NCBI RefSeq assembly: GCF_016411865.1
Contig: NZ_JAEKJA010000003.1
Coordinates: 1 to 64,000 of the forward strand
Direction of reading: 5' to 3'
DNA from: Acuticoccus mangrovi
GTDB lineage: Bacteria > Pseudomonadota > Alphaproteobacteria > Rhizobiales > Amorphaceae
DNA length: 64,000 nucleotides
The notes below the pieces were generated by a model. The model was given only the letters and a program-made list of their open reading frames with translations, was not told the origin of the DNA and did not search any database. Made by a program: the position numbers and the translations under genes. Below are positions 1 to 8,561 of the stretch, piece after piece. The stretch's first letter is position 1, and every line of letters begins with the position of its first letter.

Positions 1-207
1 GAGAACGGTAAGGAAATGGTTAGGGCCGGAGCCTAGCGCGCTGCCGCAGCAGGCGGAACCACCGGGCGGGAGAAATCGACGCCGGGAGCCGCCTTCGGGT
101 CCACTCCCCTGGCGGCCGCGCCGGTTCCGCTCCATTCTTCTCCCGATCGGGCGACCCATGATGAGCGGGCGACCCCCGATGAGCCGACAACCCATGAGAA
201 GGTTGAC
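1..207. other. Left-edge non-coding stretch with a short imperfect repeat
   Basis: No convincing gene lies here; the reading frames present are antisense shadows of the following gene. Three imperfect copies of a motif of the form cgaccc-n-atgag sit at about 151-165, 169-183 and 185-198, ending just before the ribosome binding site of the CoA transferase. They contain ATG triplets, but none is in frame with the downstream gene. The role is unknown. Confidence 0.4.
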
Positions 208-1398
208 ATGAGCCGAGACAAGACCGCCGCCCTCGCCGGCATCCGCGTCATCGACCTCACGCGGGTGCGCGCCGGCCCCTCCTGCTGCCGCATCCTCGCC
301 GACCACGGCGCCGACGTGATCAAGGTGGAGGCGCCCGCCGGCGTCGACCCCAACGAGAGCATCAGCGGTCCGCGCGACGGCTACGACATGCAGAACCTCC
401 ACCGCTCCAAGCGCTCGCTGACGCTGAACCTCAAGGAGCCTGCCGCGCGGGAGGTGATGCGCAAGCTCGTCGCGACGGCGGACGTGGTGGTGGAGAACTA
501 CCGACCGGACGTGAAATATCGCCTCGGCGTCGACTACGAGAGCCTCGCGGCGATCAATCCGCGCGTCATCCTCGCCTCGATCTCCGGCTTCGGCCAGGAC
601 GGGCCCTATGCCAAGCGGCCGGGCTTCGACCAGATCGCCCAAGGGCTCGGCGGCCTGATGGCGGTGACGGGGCTGCCCGGTCAGGGCCCGGTGCGCGCGG
701 GCACCGCCGTCGCCGACCTCTCCGCCGGCCTCTACGCCGCGACCGGCATACTGATGGCCCTCGTGGAGCGCCAGACGTCGGGCAAGGGGCAGTGGCTCCA
801 CACCTCGCTGCTCGAAGCGCAGATCGCCATGATGGACTTCCAGGCCGCCCGCTATCTGATGGACGGCGAGGTGCCGCAGCAGGCGGGCAACGACCATCCG
901 GTGAGCACGCCCACCGGCGTGATGCCGACGAAGAACGGTCATCTCAATCTCGGCGTGTCCGGCGACGGGCAGTGGCGGGCGCTCTGCGAGGAGATGGGCC
1001 GGCCCGAGCTCGGCACCGACGAGCGCTTCGCCACCGGCGCGGCCCGCACGGCGAACCGGGCGCTGGTGCGCGAGGTCCTGGAGCCGCTCTTCATGGAGGA
1101 CACCACCGAATCCTGGCTCGATCGGCTCGAGGCGGCGAGCGTGCCGGCCGGACCGATCTACGCCATGGACAAGGTGTTCGCCGACCCGCAGGTGCGGCAC
1201 GTCGGAATGGCCGAAACGATCACCCACCCCCGCCGCGGCGACATCGATCTGGTGGCGATGCCCGTCCACCTCACGCGCACGCCCGCCCACATCTCCTCCC
1301 CCGCCCCCGACGCGGGCGAGCACACCGACGCGATCCTCGCCGAGCTGGGCTTCTCGGCCGAGGAGATCGCCCGTCTCCACGAGACGAAGGCCGTCTGA
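208..1398 (+). CDS. CaiB/BaiF-type (family III) CoA transferase
   Basis: This 396-residue protein has the length and layout of family III CoA transferases, which move coenzyme A between carboxylic acids in the cytoplasm as interlocked dimers. The N-terminus carries the GIRVIDLTRV segment typical of the family. An Asp-centred motif (VADLSAG, D170) matches the catalytic aspartate that forms the acyl anhydride. The C-terminal part has the usual GPIYAMDKVFADPQV segment. ATG 208 is chosen because AGAAGG lies about 8 nt upstream. A stem-loop follows the stop. The acid substrate cannot be deduced. The next gene is a molybdenum hydroxylase subunit, so a joint role in breaking down an aromatic or heterocyclic acid is possible but only inferred. 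Confidence 0.9.
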   Translation: MSRDKTAALAGIRVIDLTRVRAGPSCCRILADHGADVIKVEAPAGVDPNESISGPRDGYDMQNLHRSKRSLTLNLKEPAAREVMRKLVATADVVVENYRPDVKYRLGVDYESLAAINPRVILASISGFGQDGPYAKRPGFDQIAQGLGGLMAVTGLPGQGPVRAGTAVADLSAGLYAATGILMALVERQTSGKGQWLHTSLLEAQIAMMDFQAARYLMDGEVPQQAGNDHPVSTPTGVMPTKNGHLNLGVSGDGQWRALCEEMGRPELGTDERFATGAARTANRALVREVLEPLFMEDTTESWLDRLEAASVPAGPIYAMDKVFADPQVRHVGMAETITHPRRGDIDLVAMPVHLTRTPAHISSPAPDAGEHTDAILAELGFSAEEIARLHETKAV

Positions 1399-1401
1399 AG
1401 C

Positions 1402-1436
1402 GCCGCGGCCCTCCGCAACGGGGTGGCGGCCGCGGC
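1402..1436 (+). terminator. Stem-loop after the CoA transferase
   Basis: GCCGCGGCC (1402-1410) pairs perfectly with GGCCGCGGC (1428-1436) around a 17-nt loop, starting 4 nt after the stop codon. There is no T-run, so it is a terminator or 3'-end-protecting hairpin by position only. Confidence 0.4.
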
Positions 1437-1549
1437 ATTGGCTCGCGGATTGCAGGCACCTCGTCGCCTTGCCCGTCCACGGGCGACTGGGTAGGCCACG
1501 GAAGGCCGATCCGCCGGCGCTTGCCTCTCCGAAGAAGGGCCCACGAGCA

Positions 1550-1579
1550 ATGACTTCCATCCCGGGCGACCATTCGTGA
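1550..1579 (+). CDS. Nine-codon leader ORF overlapping the next start (tentative)
   Basis: ATG 1550 opens a nine-residue frame (MTSIPGDHS) preceded by GAAGAAGG. Its TGA overlaps the GTG start of the molybdenum hydroxylase gene as GTGA. The downstream GTG has no ribosome binding site of its own, so the short frame could feed ribosomes onto it. Nothing else supports translation. Confidence 0.25.
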   Translation: MTSIPGDHS

Positions 1580-3879
1580 ACGCCAACATTCTGTCCCTGA
1601 AGGGTCGCTTGGAGGATCGCCGCTTTCTCACCGGCCACGGGCGCTACACCGCCGACCACAGCCGCCCCGGCGAGCTCGTCGGCGTGGTGGTGCGATCGCC
1701 TCACGCCCACGCGGTCATCAGCTCGATCGACACGACCGCCGCGCTCGCGATGCCCGGCGTCGTCGCCGTGTGGACGGCGTCCGATCTCGCCGCCGACGGT
1801 CTCGGCACCCTCCCCTGCAACGTCAGCGTCAACGGCGTGACCCCGCTCGTCGTGCCGCCGCACCGCGCTTTGGCGCAGGACCGGGTGCGCCATGTCGGCG
1901 AGCCGGTGGCCTTCGTCGTCGCCGAAAGCCGCGCCGCCGCCGAGGACGCCGCCGAGGCGGTGGCGGTCGACTTCGAAGCCCTCCCCGCCATCGTCTCGCC
2001 CATCGCGGCGCTCGAGGCGGGAGCGCCCGCGCTGTGGGACGAGGCGCCCGGCAACCTCGCCTTCACCTTCGAGGCCGGCGACCGTGCCGCGACCGACGCC
2101 GCCATCGCCGGCGCGGCGCATGTCGTGGCGCTGCCGCTTCACAACAACCGCGTGAGCGCCCTGCCGATGGAGCCGCGCGCCGCCATCGCCACCCTCGAGG
2201 CCGACGGCACGCTGCTCCTCGAGGTGTCGGGCCAAGGCGTCCACGGCATCCGCCGGGCGCTCGCCCGCTCGGTGCTCCACATCGAGGAGGCCGCCCTCGC
2301 CGTGTTCGCCGAAGACGTGGGTGGCGGCTTCGGCCTCAAGAATTTCGCCTTTCCCGAGCACGTGCTGGTGCTCTACTCGGCCCGCCGGCTCGCCCGCCCG
2401 GTGAAGTGGATCTCCTCCCTCTCCGAGGACCTCATGGCCGCCGTTCACGGCCGGGCGATGGACTGCCTCGCCCGCCTCGCCCTCGACGAGACGGGACGCT
2501 TCCTCGCGCTTCAGGTCGACATCGTCTCCGATCTCGGGGCCTACGCCTCCTCCTTCGGCCCGGGCGCGGCGACGGGGGCGGTGCCGAGCGCCCTCGGCGG
2601 CGTCTACGACATCCCCGCGATGTTCCTCAGGAGCCGGGGTGCCTTCACCAACACCGCCCCCGTCGACGCCTATCGCGGAGCCGGCAAGCCGGAGGCGAAC
2701 TACATCATCGAGCGTCTGATCGACGCGGCGGCCCGGCGCTTCGGCTTCGATCCCGTCGCGCTGCGCCGGCGCAACGTGGTCGACGCCTTCCCCTACAGGA
2801 AGGCGCTCGGGGCGGTGGTCGACACCGGTCGCTTCAAGGAGAATATCGAGACCGCCCTCGACCTCGCCGATCACGCGGGCTTCGCCACGCGCAAGGCCGA
2901 GGCGGCCGCGGCGGGGAGGCTGCGCGGCATCGGCGTCGCCTGCTTCCTGGAGACGGCGCGGGGGGCGCCCGACGAAGAGGCCGCCATCCGCTTCGCCGCC
3001 GATGGGATGATCGAGCTCGTCACCGGTACCGAGTCCAACGGGCAGGGCCACGAGACCGCCTTCCCGATGGTCGCCGCCGAGCGCCTCGGCCTCCCCCTCG
3101 ACAGCTTCCGCTACATCCAGGCCGACACGCGCAAGACCCGCGTCGGCGGCGGCCACGGCGGGGCGCGATCGATGCACATGGGCGCCGGCACACTGGCGAT
3201 GGCGATCGACGAGATGCTGGAGAAGGCGGCCCCTGTCGCCGCCCAGCTCCTGCAGGCCGATCCCGACGACGTCGTCCTGCGCGACGGTCGCTTCACCGCC
3301 GGCGGCGACGCTCCCTCCATCGCGCTGCTCGACCTGCCCGCCGCGGCCCGGGAAGCCGGCCTCCTCGCCGCGGGCGGCCTCGACACGACCGTCTTCCGGC
3401 AGAACGCGCCCATCACCTTTCCGGGCGGCTGCCACGTCGCCGAAGTGGAGGTGGACGCCGAGACCGGCGTCGTCACCATCGTGCGCTACGTCGCCGTCGA
3501 CGACTATGGGCGCGTGGTGAACCCGCAGCTCACCGAAGGGCAGGTCCACGGCGGGCTCGCCCAGGGCATCGGCCAGGCGCTCGGCGAGGCGATCGTCTAC
3601 GAGGCGGAGTCCGGCCAGCTCCTCTCCGGCTCGCTGATGGACTATTTCGTGCCCCGTGCCGAGGATCTGCCATCCTTCGAGGTGACGCTCGACGGCAGCC
3701 CGACCAGCGCCAATCCGCTCGGAGTCAAGGGTGCCGGTCAGGCCGGCTGCATCAGCGCCCCGCCGACCATCATCAACGCCGTTCTCGACGCGCTCGCCCC
3801 GCTCGGCGTGACCGACATCGAGATGCCGGCGACGCCGGAGCGGGTCTGGCAGGCGATCCGGGCCGCCCGCGCCGGCTGA
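1576..3879 (+). CDS. Xanthine dehydrogenase-family molybdopterin-binding subunit
   Basis: This 767-residue protein aligns by motif with the large subunit of molybdenum hydroxylases (CoxL/XdhB type). The a/b-hammerhead domain lies at about residues 12-125 (FLTGHGRYTADH), followed by Mo-pterin binding motifs EDVGGGFGLK, AYRGAGKPEA and GTESNGQGHET. In the family the last motif is normally GVGEAGT, whose Glu is the catalytic base. Here it reads GAGQAGC, with Gln at residue 722 (codon 3739-3741). The partner FAD and 2Fe-2S subunits are absent from the window, so electrons must leave through subunits encoded elsewhere, or the protein is not a standard hydroxylase. The GTG start has no ribosome binding site of its own and overlaps a nine-codon frame. 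Confidence 0.88.
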   Translation: MNANILSLKGRLEDRRFLTGHGRYTADHSRPGELVGVVVRSPHAHAVISSIDTTAALAMPGVVAVWTASDLAADGLGTLPCNVSVNGVTPLVVPPHRALAQDRVRHVGEPVAFVVAESRAAAEDAAEAVAVDFEALPAIVSPIAALEAGAPALWDEAPGNLAFTFEAGDRAATDAAIAGAAHVVALPLHNNRVSALPMEPRAAIATLEADGTLLLEVSGQGVHGIRRALARSVLHIEEAALAVFAEDVGGGFGLKNFAFPEHVLVLYSARRLARPVKWISSLSEDLMAAVHGRAMDCLARLALDETGRFLALQVDIVSDLGAYASSFGPGAATGAVPSALGGVYDIPAMFLRSRGAFTNTAPVDAYRGAGKPEANYIIERLIDAAARRFGFDPVALRRRNVVDAFPYRKALGAVVDTGRFKENIETALDLADHAGFATRKAEAAAAGRLRGIGVACFLETARGAPDEEAAIRFAADGMIELVTGTESNGQGHETAFPMVAAERLGLPLDSFRYIQADTRKTRVGGGHGGARSMHMGAGTLAMAIDEMLEKAAPVAAQLLQADPDDVVLRDGRFTAGGDAPSIALLDLPAAAREAGLLAAGGLDTTVFRQNAPITFPGGCHVAEVEVDAETGVVTIVRYVAVDDYGRVVNPQLTEGQVHGGLAQGIGQALGEAIVYEAESGQLLSGSLMDYFVPRAEDLPSFEVTLDGSPTSANPLGVKGAGQAGCISAPPTIINAVLDALAPLGVTDIEMPATPERVWQAIRAARAG

Positions 3880-3961
3880 TCCTTCCGCCCGCGACCCTGC
3901 CGCCGCAGGAGGCTATAGTGGGGCGGGCCCGGTGACGGCCGGCGGAAGAGCGGGGTGCGGC

Positions 3962-5611
3962 ATGGACTACTACGACCTCGGCCGATACGGCCGCGCCATC
4001 AGCACGACGGCCCCGGCTGCGCAGACCTGGTTCGATCGCGGCCTCGTCTGGTGCTACGGCTACAATCACGGCGAGGCGATCGCCGCCTTCCGCCGCGCCG
4101 CCGAGGCCGACCCCTCCACCGCGATGCCCCACTGGGGCATCGCCTACGCCACCGGCCCCAACTACAACCTCCCTTGGGCGCTGTTCGACGACAAGAGCAA
4201 GGCCGACGCGCTCGCCGCCGCCCACGAGGCCACCCAAGCCGCCCTTGCCCGCCGCGAAGGGGCGAGCCCGGCCGAGCGCGCCCTCGTCGAGGCCCTGCCG
4301 GCCCGCTATCCCCAGCGCACCGCCATCGCCGACCAGTCGCCATGGGATCGCGCTTTCGCCGAGGCGATGCGCGCCGCCTACCGCGCGATGCCCGACGATC
4401 TCGACGTCGCCACCGTGTTCGTGGAAGCGCTGATGAACCTCACCCCGTGGCGGATGTGGGACATTCCGACCGGCACGCCGGCCGAAGGCGCCGCCACCCT
4501 CGAAGCGCGCGAGGTGCTGGAGCGGGCGATGAGCGCGACACCCGAGGGCATGGATCACCCCGGCCTTCTACACCTCTACGTGCACCTGATGGAGATGTCG
4601 CCCTTCCCGGAAAAGGCGCTGACGGCGGCCGACCGGCTGCGCGACATCGCACCCGACGCCGGCCACCTCGTCCACATGCCGACGCACATCGACGTGCTGT
4701 GCGGCCACTATCGCGACGTGCTCGCCACCAATCAGAAGGCGATCGCGGCGGACCGGATCTACATGGCGCGCAACGGGGCGGAGGATTTCTACGCCCTCTA
4801 CCGCATCCACAACTACCACTTCGCCGTCTATGGGGCGATGTTCCTCGGCCAGTATCACCCCGCCATCGCCGCCGCCGACGAGCTGATCGCCGTCACCCCG
4901 GAGCGCTTCCTGCGGGTGGAATCGCCGCCGATCGCCGACTTCATGGAAAGCTATCTCGCGATCCGCCAGCACGTGCAGATCCGCTTCGGCAAGTGGCGCG
5001 AATTGATCGCCGAGCCGCTGCCCGTCGACACCGCGCTCTACGCCAACACCGTCGCGACGCTCCACTACGCGAACGGCGTCGCCCACGCCGCGCTCGGCGA
5101 GGTGAGCGCGGCGGAGCGCGAGCGCGCCCTCTTCCTCGCCGCCTGGGAGCGGGTGCCGGAAACCCGGCTCCTCCACAACAACACCTGCCGCGATCTCCTC
5201 GCCGTCGCCTCCGCCATGCTCGACGGGGAGATCGCCTACCGCAGGGGCGACCACGACGAGGCGTTCAGCCATCTCGGCCACGCCGTCGCGCTCGAGGACG
5301 GCCTGCCCTACGACGAGCCGTGGGGCTGGATGCAGCCCACCCGCCACGCGCTCGGCGCCCTGCTCTTCGAGGCCGGCCGGGTGGAGGCGGCAGAGACGGT
5401 CTACCGCGAGGATCTCGGCCTCTCCGGCCGCCTCCCCCGCGCCTCGATCCACCCCGACAATGTGTGGAGCCTGCGCGGCCTCGCCGACTGCCTCGCGAGG
5501 AAGCCCGAGACCACCGAGACGCGGCTCATCAAGCAGCGCCTCGCCATCGCCGCCGCACGGGCGGACGTGCCGGTGCGCGCCTCCTGCTTCTGCGCCCGCA
5601 GCGCGGCCTGA
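3962..5611 (+). CDS. Tetratricopeptide-repeat protein with conserved His cluster
   Basis: This soluble 549-residue protein has no signal peptide and consists mostly of helix-turn-helix repeats with TPR character, for example around residues 35-55, 290-315 and 430-460. A distinctive central block holds His204, His208, His235, His238 and His242 (HLYVHLMEMS and HLVHMPTHI). The C-terminus ends in a CFC triplet. Such regularly placed His and Cys residues suggest metal or cofactor binding, but this is inference. ATG 3962 is preferred over the upstream GTG at 3932 because GGAAGAG lies about 12 nt before it. The gene sits between a Mo hydroxylase and a DNA glycosylase with 80-130 nt gaps, so no operon partner is obvious. 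The specific function is unknown. Confidence 0.75.
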   Translation: MDYYDLGRYGRAISTTAPAAQTWFDRGLVWCYGYNHGEAIAAFRRAAEADPSTAMPHWGIAYATGPNYNLPWALFDDKSKADALAAAHEATQAALARREGASPAERALVEALPARYPQRTAIADQSPWDRAFAEAMRAAYRAMPDDLDVATVFVEALMNLTPWRMWDIPTGTPAEGAATLEAREVLERAMSATPEGMDHPGLLHLYVHLMEMSPFPEKALTAADRLRDIAPDAGHLVHMPTHIDVLCGHYRDVLATNQKAIAADRIYMARNGAEDFYALYRIHNYHFAVYGAMFLGQYHPAIAAADELIAVTPERFLRVESPPIADFMESYLAIRQHVQIRFGKWRELIAEPLPVDTALYANTVATLHYANGVAHAALGEVSAAERERALFLAAWERVPETRLLHNNTCRDLLAVASAMLDGEIAYRRGDHDEAFSHLGHAVALEDGLPYDEPWGWMQPTRHALGALLFEAGRVEAAETVYREDLGLSGRLPRASIHPDNVWSLRGLADCLARKPETTETRLIKQRLAIAAARADVPVRASCFCARSAA

Positions 5612-5742
5612 CGCACCGTCCCGCCGTTCGACGCGGCCCTTGCCATTCACCCCGGCGGCGGCCAAGACGGAACCATGCTCGCCCGCCCCGACCGCTCCCC
5701 GCCCGCCGCTGCGGCCTTCCGCGACCCGACACCCGGCGGTCG

Positions 5743-6903
5743 ATGACGGAGCGGATCGCCCTCCCCCTCGCCCGCCGGATCGCGCTCGCGGCGCAAGGCT
5801 TCGGCGAAGCCCACCCCGGCGTGGTCAATCAGGGCCACCTGCGGCGCACGGTGGAGCGGCTCGGGCTCCACCAGATCGACAGCGTCAACGCCCTGACGCG
5901 GGCGCACTATCTTCCCGCCTTCTCCCGCCTCGGCGTCTACGATACCGCCCTCCTCGACCAGAGCGCCTGGGGCCGGCGCAGCGCGCGGCGCCTCTTCGAA
6001 TATTGGGCGCACGAAGCCTCGCTGCTGCCGCTCTCGCTCCACCCGCTGCTGCGCTGGCGGATGGCGCGCGCCGAGCGTGGCGAGGCCGGCTACCAGCGCA
6101 TGCGCCAGTTCGCCCGCGACCGGCGCGCGGAGGCCGACGCCATCCTCGCCCGCATCGCCGCCGAGGGTCCGCTCGCGGCATCCGACTTCGAGACGAGCCG
6201 CACCGGCTGGTGGGAGTGGAGCGAGGCGAAGAGCGCGCTGGAGTTCCTGTTCTATGCCGGCCTCATCACCACCGCCACGCGGCGCAGGAGCTTCGAGCGG
6301 GTCTACGACCTCACCGAGCGGGTGATCCCCGCCGCCGTGCGCGACCTCTCGACGCCGGACGAAGCCGACGCCATCCGCGGCCTGATGGAGCACGCCGCAC
6401 GTGCCCTCGGCATCGCGACGGCGCCGGATCTGCGCGACTATTTCCGTCTTTCTTCCGCCGACGCGGCACCGGCCCTCGAGAGCCTCGTGGAGGACGGCAC
6501 ACTCTGCCTCGTCGACGTGCCGGGCTGGCCGCCGGCCTACCTCCACCACGCCGCCCGCCGACCGCGCCGCATTCGCGGGCGCGCCCTCCTCGCCCCGTTC
6601 GACCCGCTGATCTGGGAGCGCGGCCGCTGCGAGCGCCTCTTCGGCTTTCGCTACCGCATCGAGATCTACACCCCCGCCGAGAAGCGCCAGCACGGCTACT
6701 ACGTGCTCCCCTTCCTGCTCGACGACCGCCTCGTCGCGCGGGTCGACCTCAAGGCCGACCGTCAGCGCTCCACCTTGCGCGTCCACGCGGTGCACCACGA
6801 GGCCGACGCGCCACCCGATACCGGCGAGGCGCTCGCGGGCGAGCTCGACCGCCTCGCCACGTGGCTCGGCCTCGAAGACATCGCCGCCCCGGCCGAGGGA
6901 TAA
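5743..6903 (+). CDS. ycaQ: YcaQ-type (AlkX/AlkZ family) winged-helix DNA glycosylase
   Basis: This 386-residue protein belongs to the HTH_42 (formerly DUF1006) family, whose members remove alkylated bases and unhook interstrand DNA crosslinks. The key sequence is GLHQIDSVNALTRAHYLP, giving a Q44-x-D46 pair. QxD is characteristic of the E. coli YcaQ branch, whereas the antibiotic-resistance AlkZ branch has QxQ. The C-terminus has the conserved FDPLIWERGRCERLFGFRYRIEIY segment. ATG 5743 is the first start that begins at the family N-terminus. The much longer open frame upstream is a shadow of the TPR gene. It converges on the NitT/TauT operon, with a hairpin in the 31-nt gap. Confidence 0.88.
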   Translation: MTERIALPLARRIALAAQGFGEAHPGVVNQGHLRRTVERLGLHQIDSVNALTRAHYLPAFSRLGVYDTALLDQSAWGRRSARRLFEYWAHEASLLPLSLHPLLRWRMARAERGEAGYQRMRQFARDRRAEADAILARIAAEGPLAASDFETSRTGWWEWSEAKSALEFLFYAGLITTATRRRSFERVYDLTERVIPAAVRDLSTPDEADAIRGLMEHAARALGIATAPDLRDYFRLSSADAAPALESLVEDGTLCLVDVPGWPPAYLHHAARRPRRIRGRALLAPFDPLIWERGRCERLFGFRYRIEIYTPAEKRQHGYYVLPFLLDDRLVARVDLKADRQRSTLRVHAVHHEADAPPDTGEALAGELDRLATWLGLEDIAAPAEG

Positions 6904-6910
6904 CCGGGGC

Positions 6911-6934
6911 GGCGTCGGACCGCGCCGCGACGCC
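6911..6934. terminator. Hairpin between convergent genes
   Basis: GGCGTCG (6911-6917) pairs with CGACGCC (6928-6934) around a 10-nt loop. It lies exactly in the gap between two convergent stop codons, so it could act in both directions. No T-tract is present. Confidence 0.4.
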
Positions 6935-7768
6935 TCAGGGACGCCAGCGGAGCAGCCATCCTTCCGCGAGCTTGAGGCCCGCATTGATGAGGGAGCCGAC
7001 GATCGCGAGCACCAGCAGCCCGGTGAACACCGAGGTGGTGTCGAAGAGGGCCGAGGCCTGCGCGATGACAAAGCCGATGCCCCGGTTCGCCGACATGAAC
7101 TCGCCGATCACCGTGCCGACCAGCGCGTAGGGCACCGACACCTTGAGGCCGGTGATCACCCACGCCGTCGCCGACGGGATGATCACCGTGCGCATCACGT
7201 TCCACGAGTTGGCGCCCATGATCTGCGTCGCGTGGATGTAGATGGGGTTCACCTCGCGCACACCGGAGAAGGTGTTCAGGAAGACGAGGAAGAACACCAC
7301 CGCCGCCGACACCGCCACCTTCGAGGCGAGGCCGATACCGAACCACATGATGAAGAGCGGCGCGAGCGCGATCTTCGGCAGGCTATAGATGGCGGTGATG
7401 TAGGGATCGAACACGTCGGCCACGAACTTGTAGCGGCCGAACAGGATGCCGAGGACGAAGCCGATGCCGGCGCCGATCGCAAAGCCGAGGCCGGTGGCGA
7501 ACAGCGTCATCGACAGGTTGTACCAGAGGTAGCCGGAAATCGTCCAATCCCACAGCTTGGCGAACACCGCGATGGGGGAGGAGACGAAGAAGGGGTCGAT
7601 CAGGTGGCCGGAAGAATATTGCCAGAAGGCGAGAAAGCTGAGGCCGAAGGCGATCTGACAGCCGGCGACGAGCCACTTGCGCCGCGTCTCGCGCGCCTGA
7701 AAGCGGGCGACGGCGGTGGACTTCTTGGGCTCCTGCGCAACGGCGGCGCTGTTGTCGATGGCGTCCAT
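6935..7768 (-). CDS. ABC transporter permease, NitT/TauT (SsuC-like) family
   Basis: A 277-residue inner-membrane protein with about six hydrophobic segments and the binding-protein-dependent permease loop (around IPSATAWVITGLKVSVPYAL) that docks on the ATPase. Relatives import nitrate, taurine, alkanesulfonates, pyrimidine precursors or aromatic acids. ATG 7768 is preferred over GTG 7792 because GAGGAAGGG lies directly upstream. It is the last gene of a three-gene operon with the ATPase (10-nt gap) and the binding protein. Confidence 0.9.
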   Translation of the reverse strand: MDAIDNSAAVAQEPKKSTAVARFQARETRRKWLVAGCQIAFGLSFLAFWQYSSGHLIDPFFVSSPIAVFAKLWDWTISGYLWYNLSMTLFATGLGFAIGAGIGFVLGILFGRYKFVADVFDPYITAIYSLPKIALAPLFIMWFGIGLASKVAVSAAVVFFLVFLNTFSGVREVNPIYIHATQIMGANSWNVMRTVIIPSATAWVITGLKVSVPYALVGTVIGEFMSANRGIGFVIAQASALFDTTSVFTGLLVLAIVGSLINAGLKLAEGWLLRWRP

Positions 7769-7778
7769 CAGCCCTTCC

Positions 7779-8561
7779 TCACAGGTCTTCACCGCGTTCG
7801 ATCTCCGGCGCCAGCTCCTGCCAGAGGCTTTCGTAGGCGCGCTCGAACTCGGGCAGGAAACGCACCTTGAACACGTCGCGCGGATAGGGAATCGCGATCT
7901 CCTCCACGTGCTTGATCCGCCCCGGCCGGCCCGAGAACACGATCACCCGCGAGGCGACCGCGATCGCTTCGGAAAGGTCGTGGGTCACGAAGACGATGGT
8001 CTTCTTCTCACTCTGCCAGATCTTCAGAAGCTCGGCCTGCATGACGAGCTTCAGCTGGGCGTCGAGCGCGCCGAAGGGCTCGTCCATCAAGAGCGTCTTG
8101 GGCTCGTAGACGAGCATCTGGGCGAGCGCCACGCGCTTGCGCATGCCGCCCGACAGCTCCTTGGGGAAGGCGTGGGCGAAGTGTTCCAGGCTCACGAGCT
8201 CGAGCATGCGCTTCACCCGCGCCACCCGCTCCGCCCGGGGCACGCCGCGATATTCGAGCGGCAGCGCCACATTGTCCTCCACGGTGCGCCACGGCAGCAC
8301 GCTGTCCGTCTGCGTCAGGTAGCCGACGCGCCGGTTGATGCCGCGGATCGCCTGCCCCTCCTGCACGATGGTGCCGGAGGAGATCTCGATCACGCCGGAG
8401 ATCATGTTGAGGAGGGTCGACTTACCGCAGCCAGAGGGGCCGACGAAGGCGACGAACTCGCCTTCGTCGATGGTGAGGTCGACCTTCTGGAGGGCGACGG
8501 TCTCGCCTTTGCGCCCGACGTAGCGCTTTTCGACCCCCCGAATGTCGATGACGGCGTCCAT
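7779..8561 (-). CDS. ABC transporter ATP-binding protein, NitT/TauT family
   Basis: This 260-residue ATPase has Walker A GPSGCGKS at residues 41-48, a Q-loop (LTQTDSVLPW), signature LSGGMRKR, Walker B LLMDEPFGALD and the switch His in VTHDLSEA. It energises the adjacent permease at the cytoplasmic face. ATG 8561 overlaps the TGA of the binding-protein gene by one base (TGATG), showing translational coupling. A longer frame reaching 8783 merely runs into the neighbouring gene. Confidence 0.93.
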   Translation of the reverse strand: MDAVIDIRGVEKRYVGRKGETVALQKVDLTIDEGEFVAFVGPSGCGKSTLLNMISGVIEISSGTIVQEGQAIRGINRRVGYLTQTDSVLPWRTVEDNVALPLEYRGVPRAERVARVKRMLELVSLEHFAHAFPKELSGGMRKRVALAQMLVYEPKTLLMDEPFGALDAQLKLVMQAELLKIWQSEKKTIVFVTHDLSEAIAVASRVIVFSGRPGRIKHVEEIAIPYPRDVFKVRFLPEFERAYESLWQELAPEIERGEDL

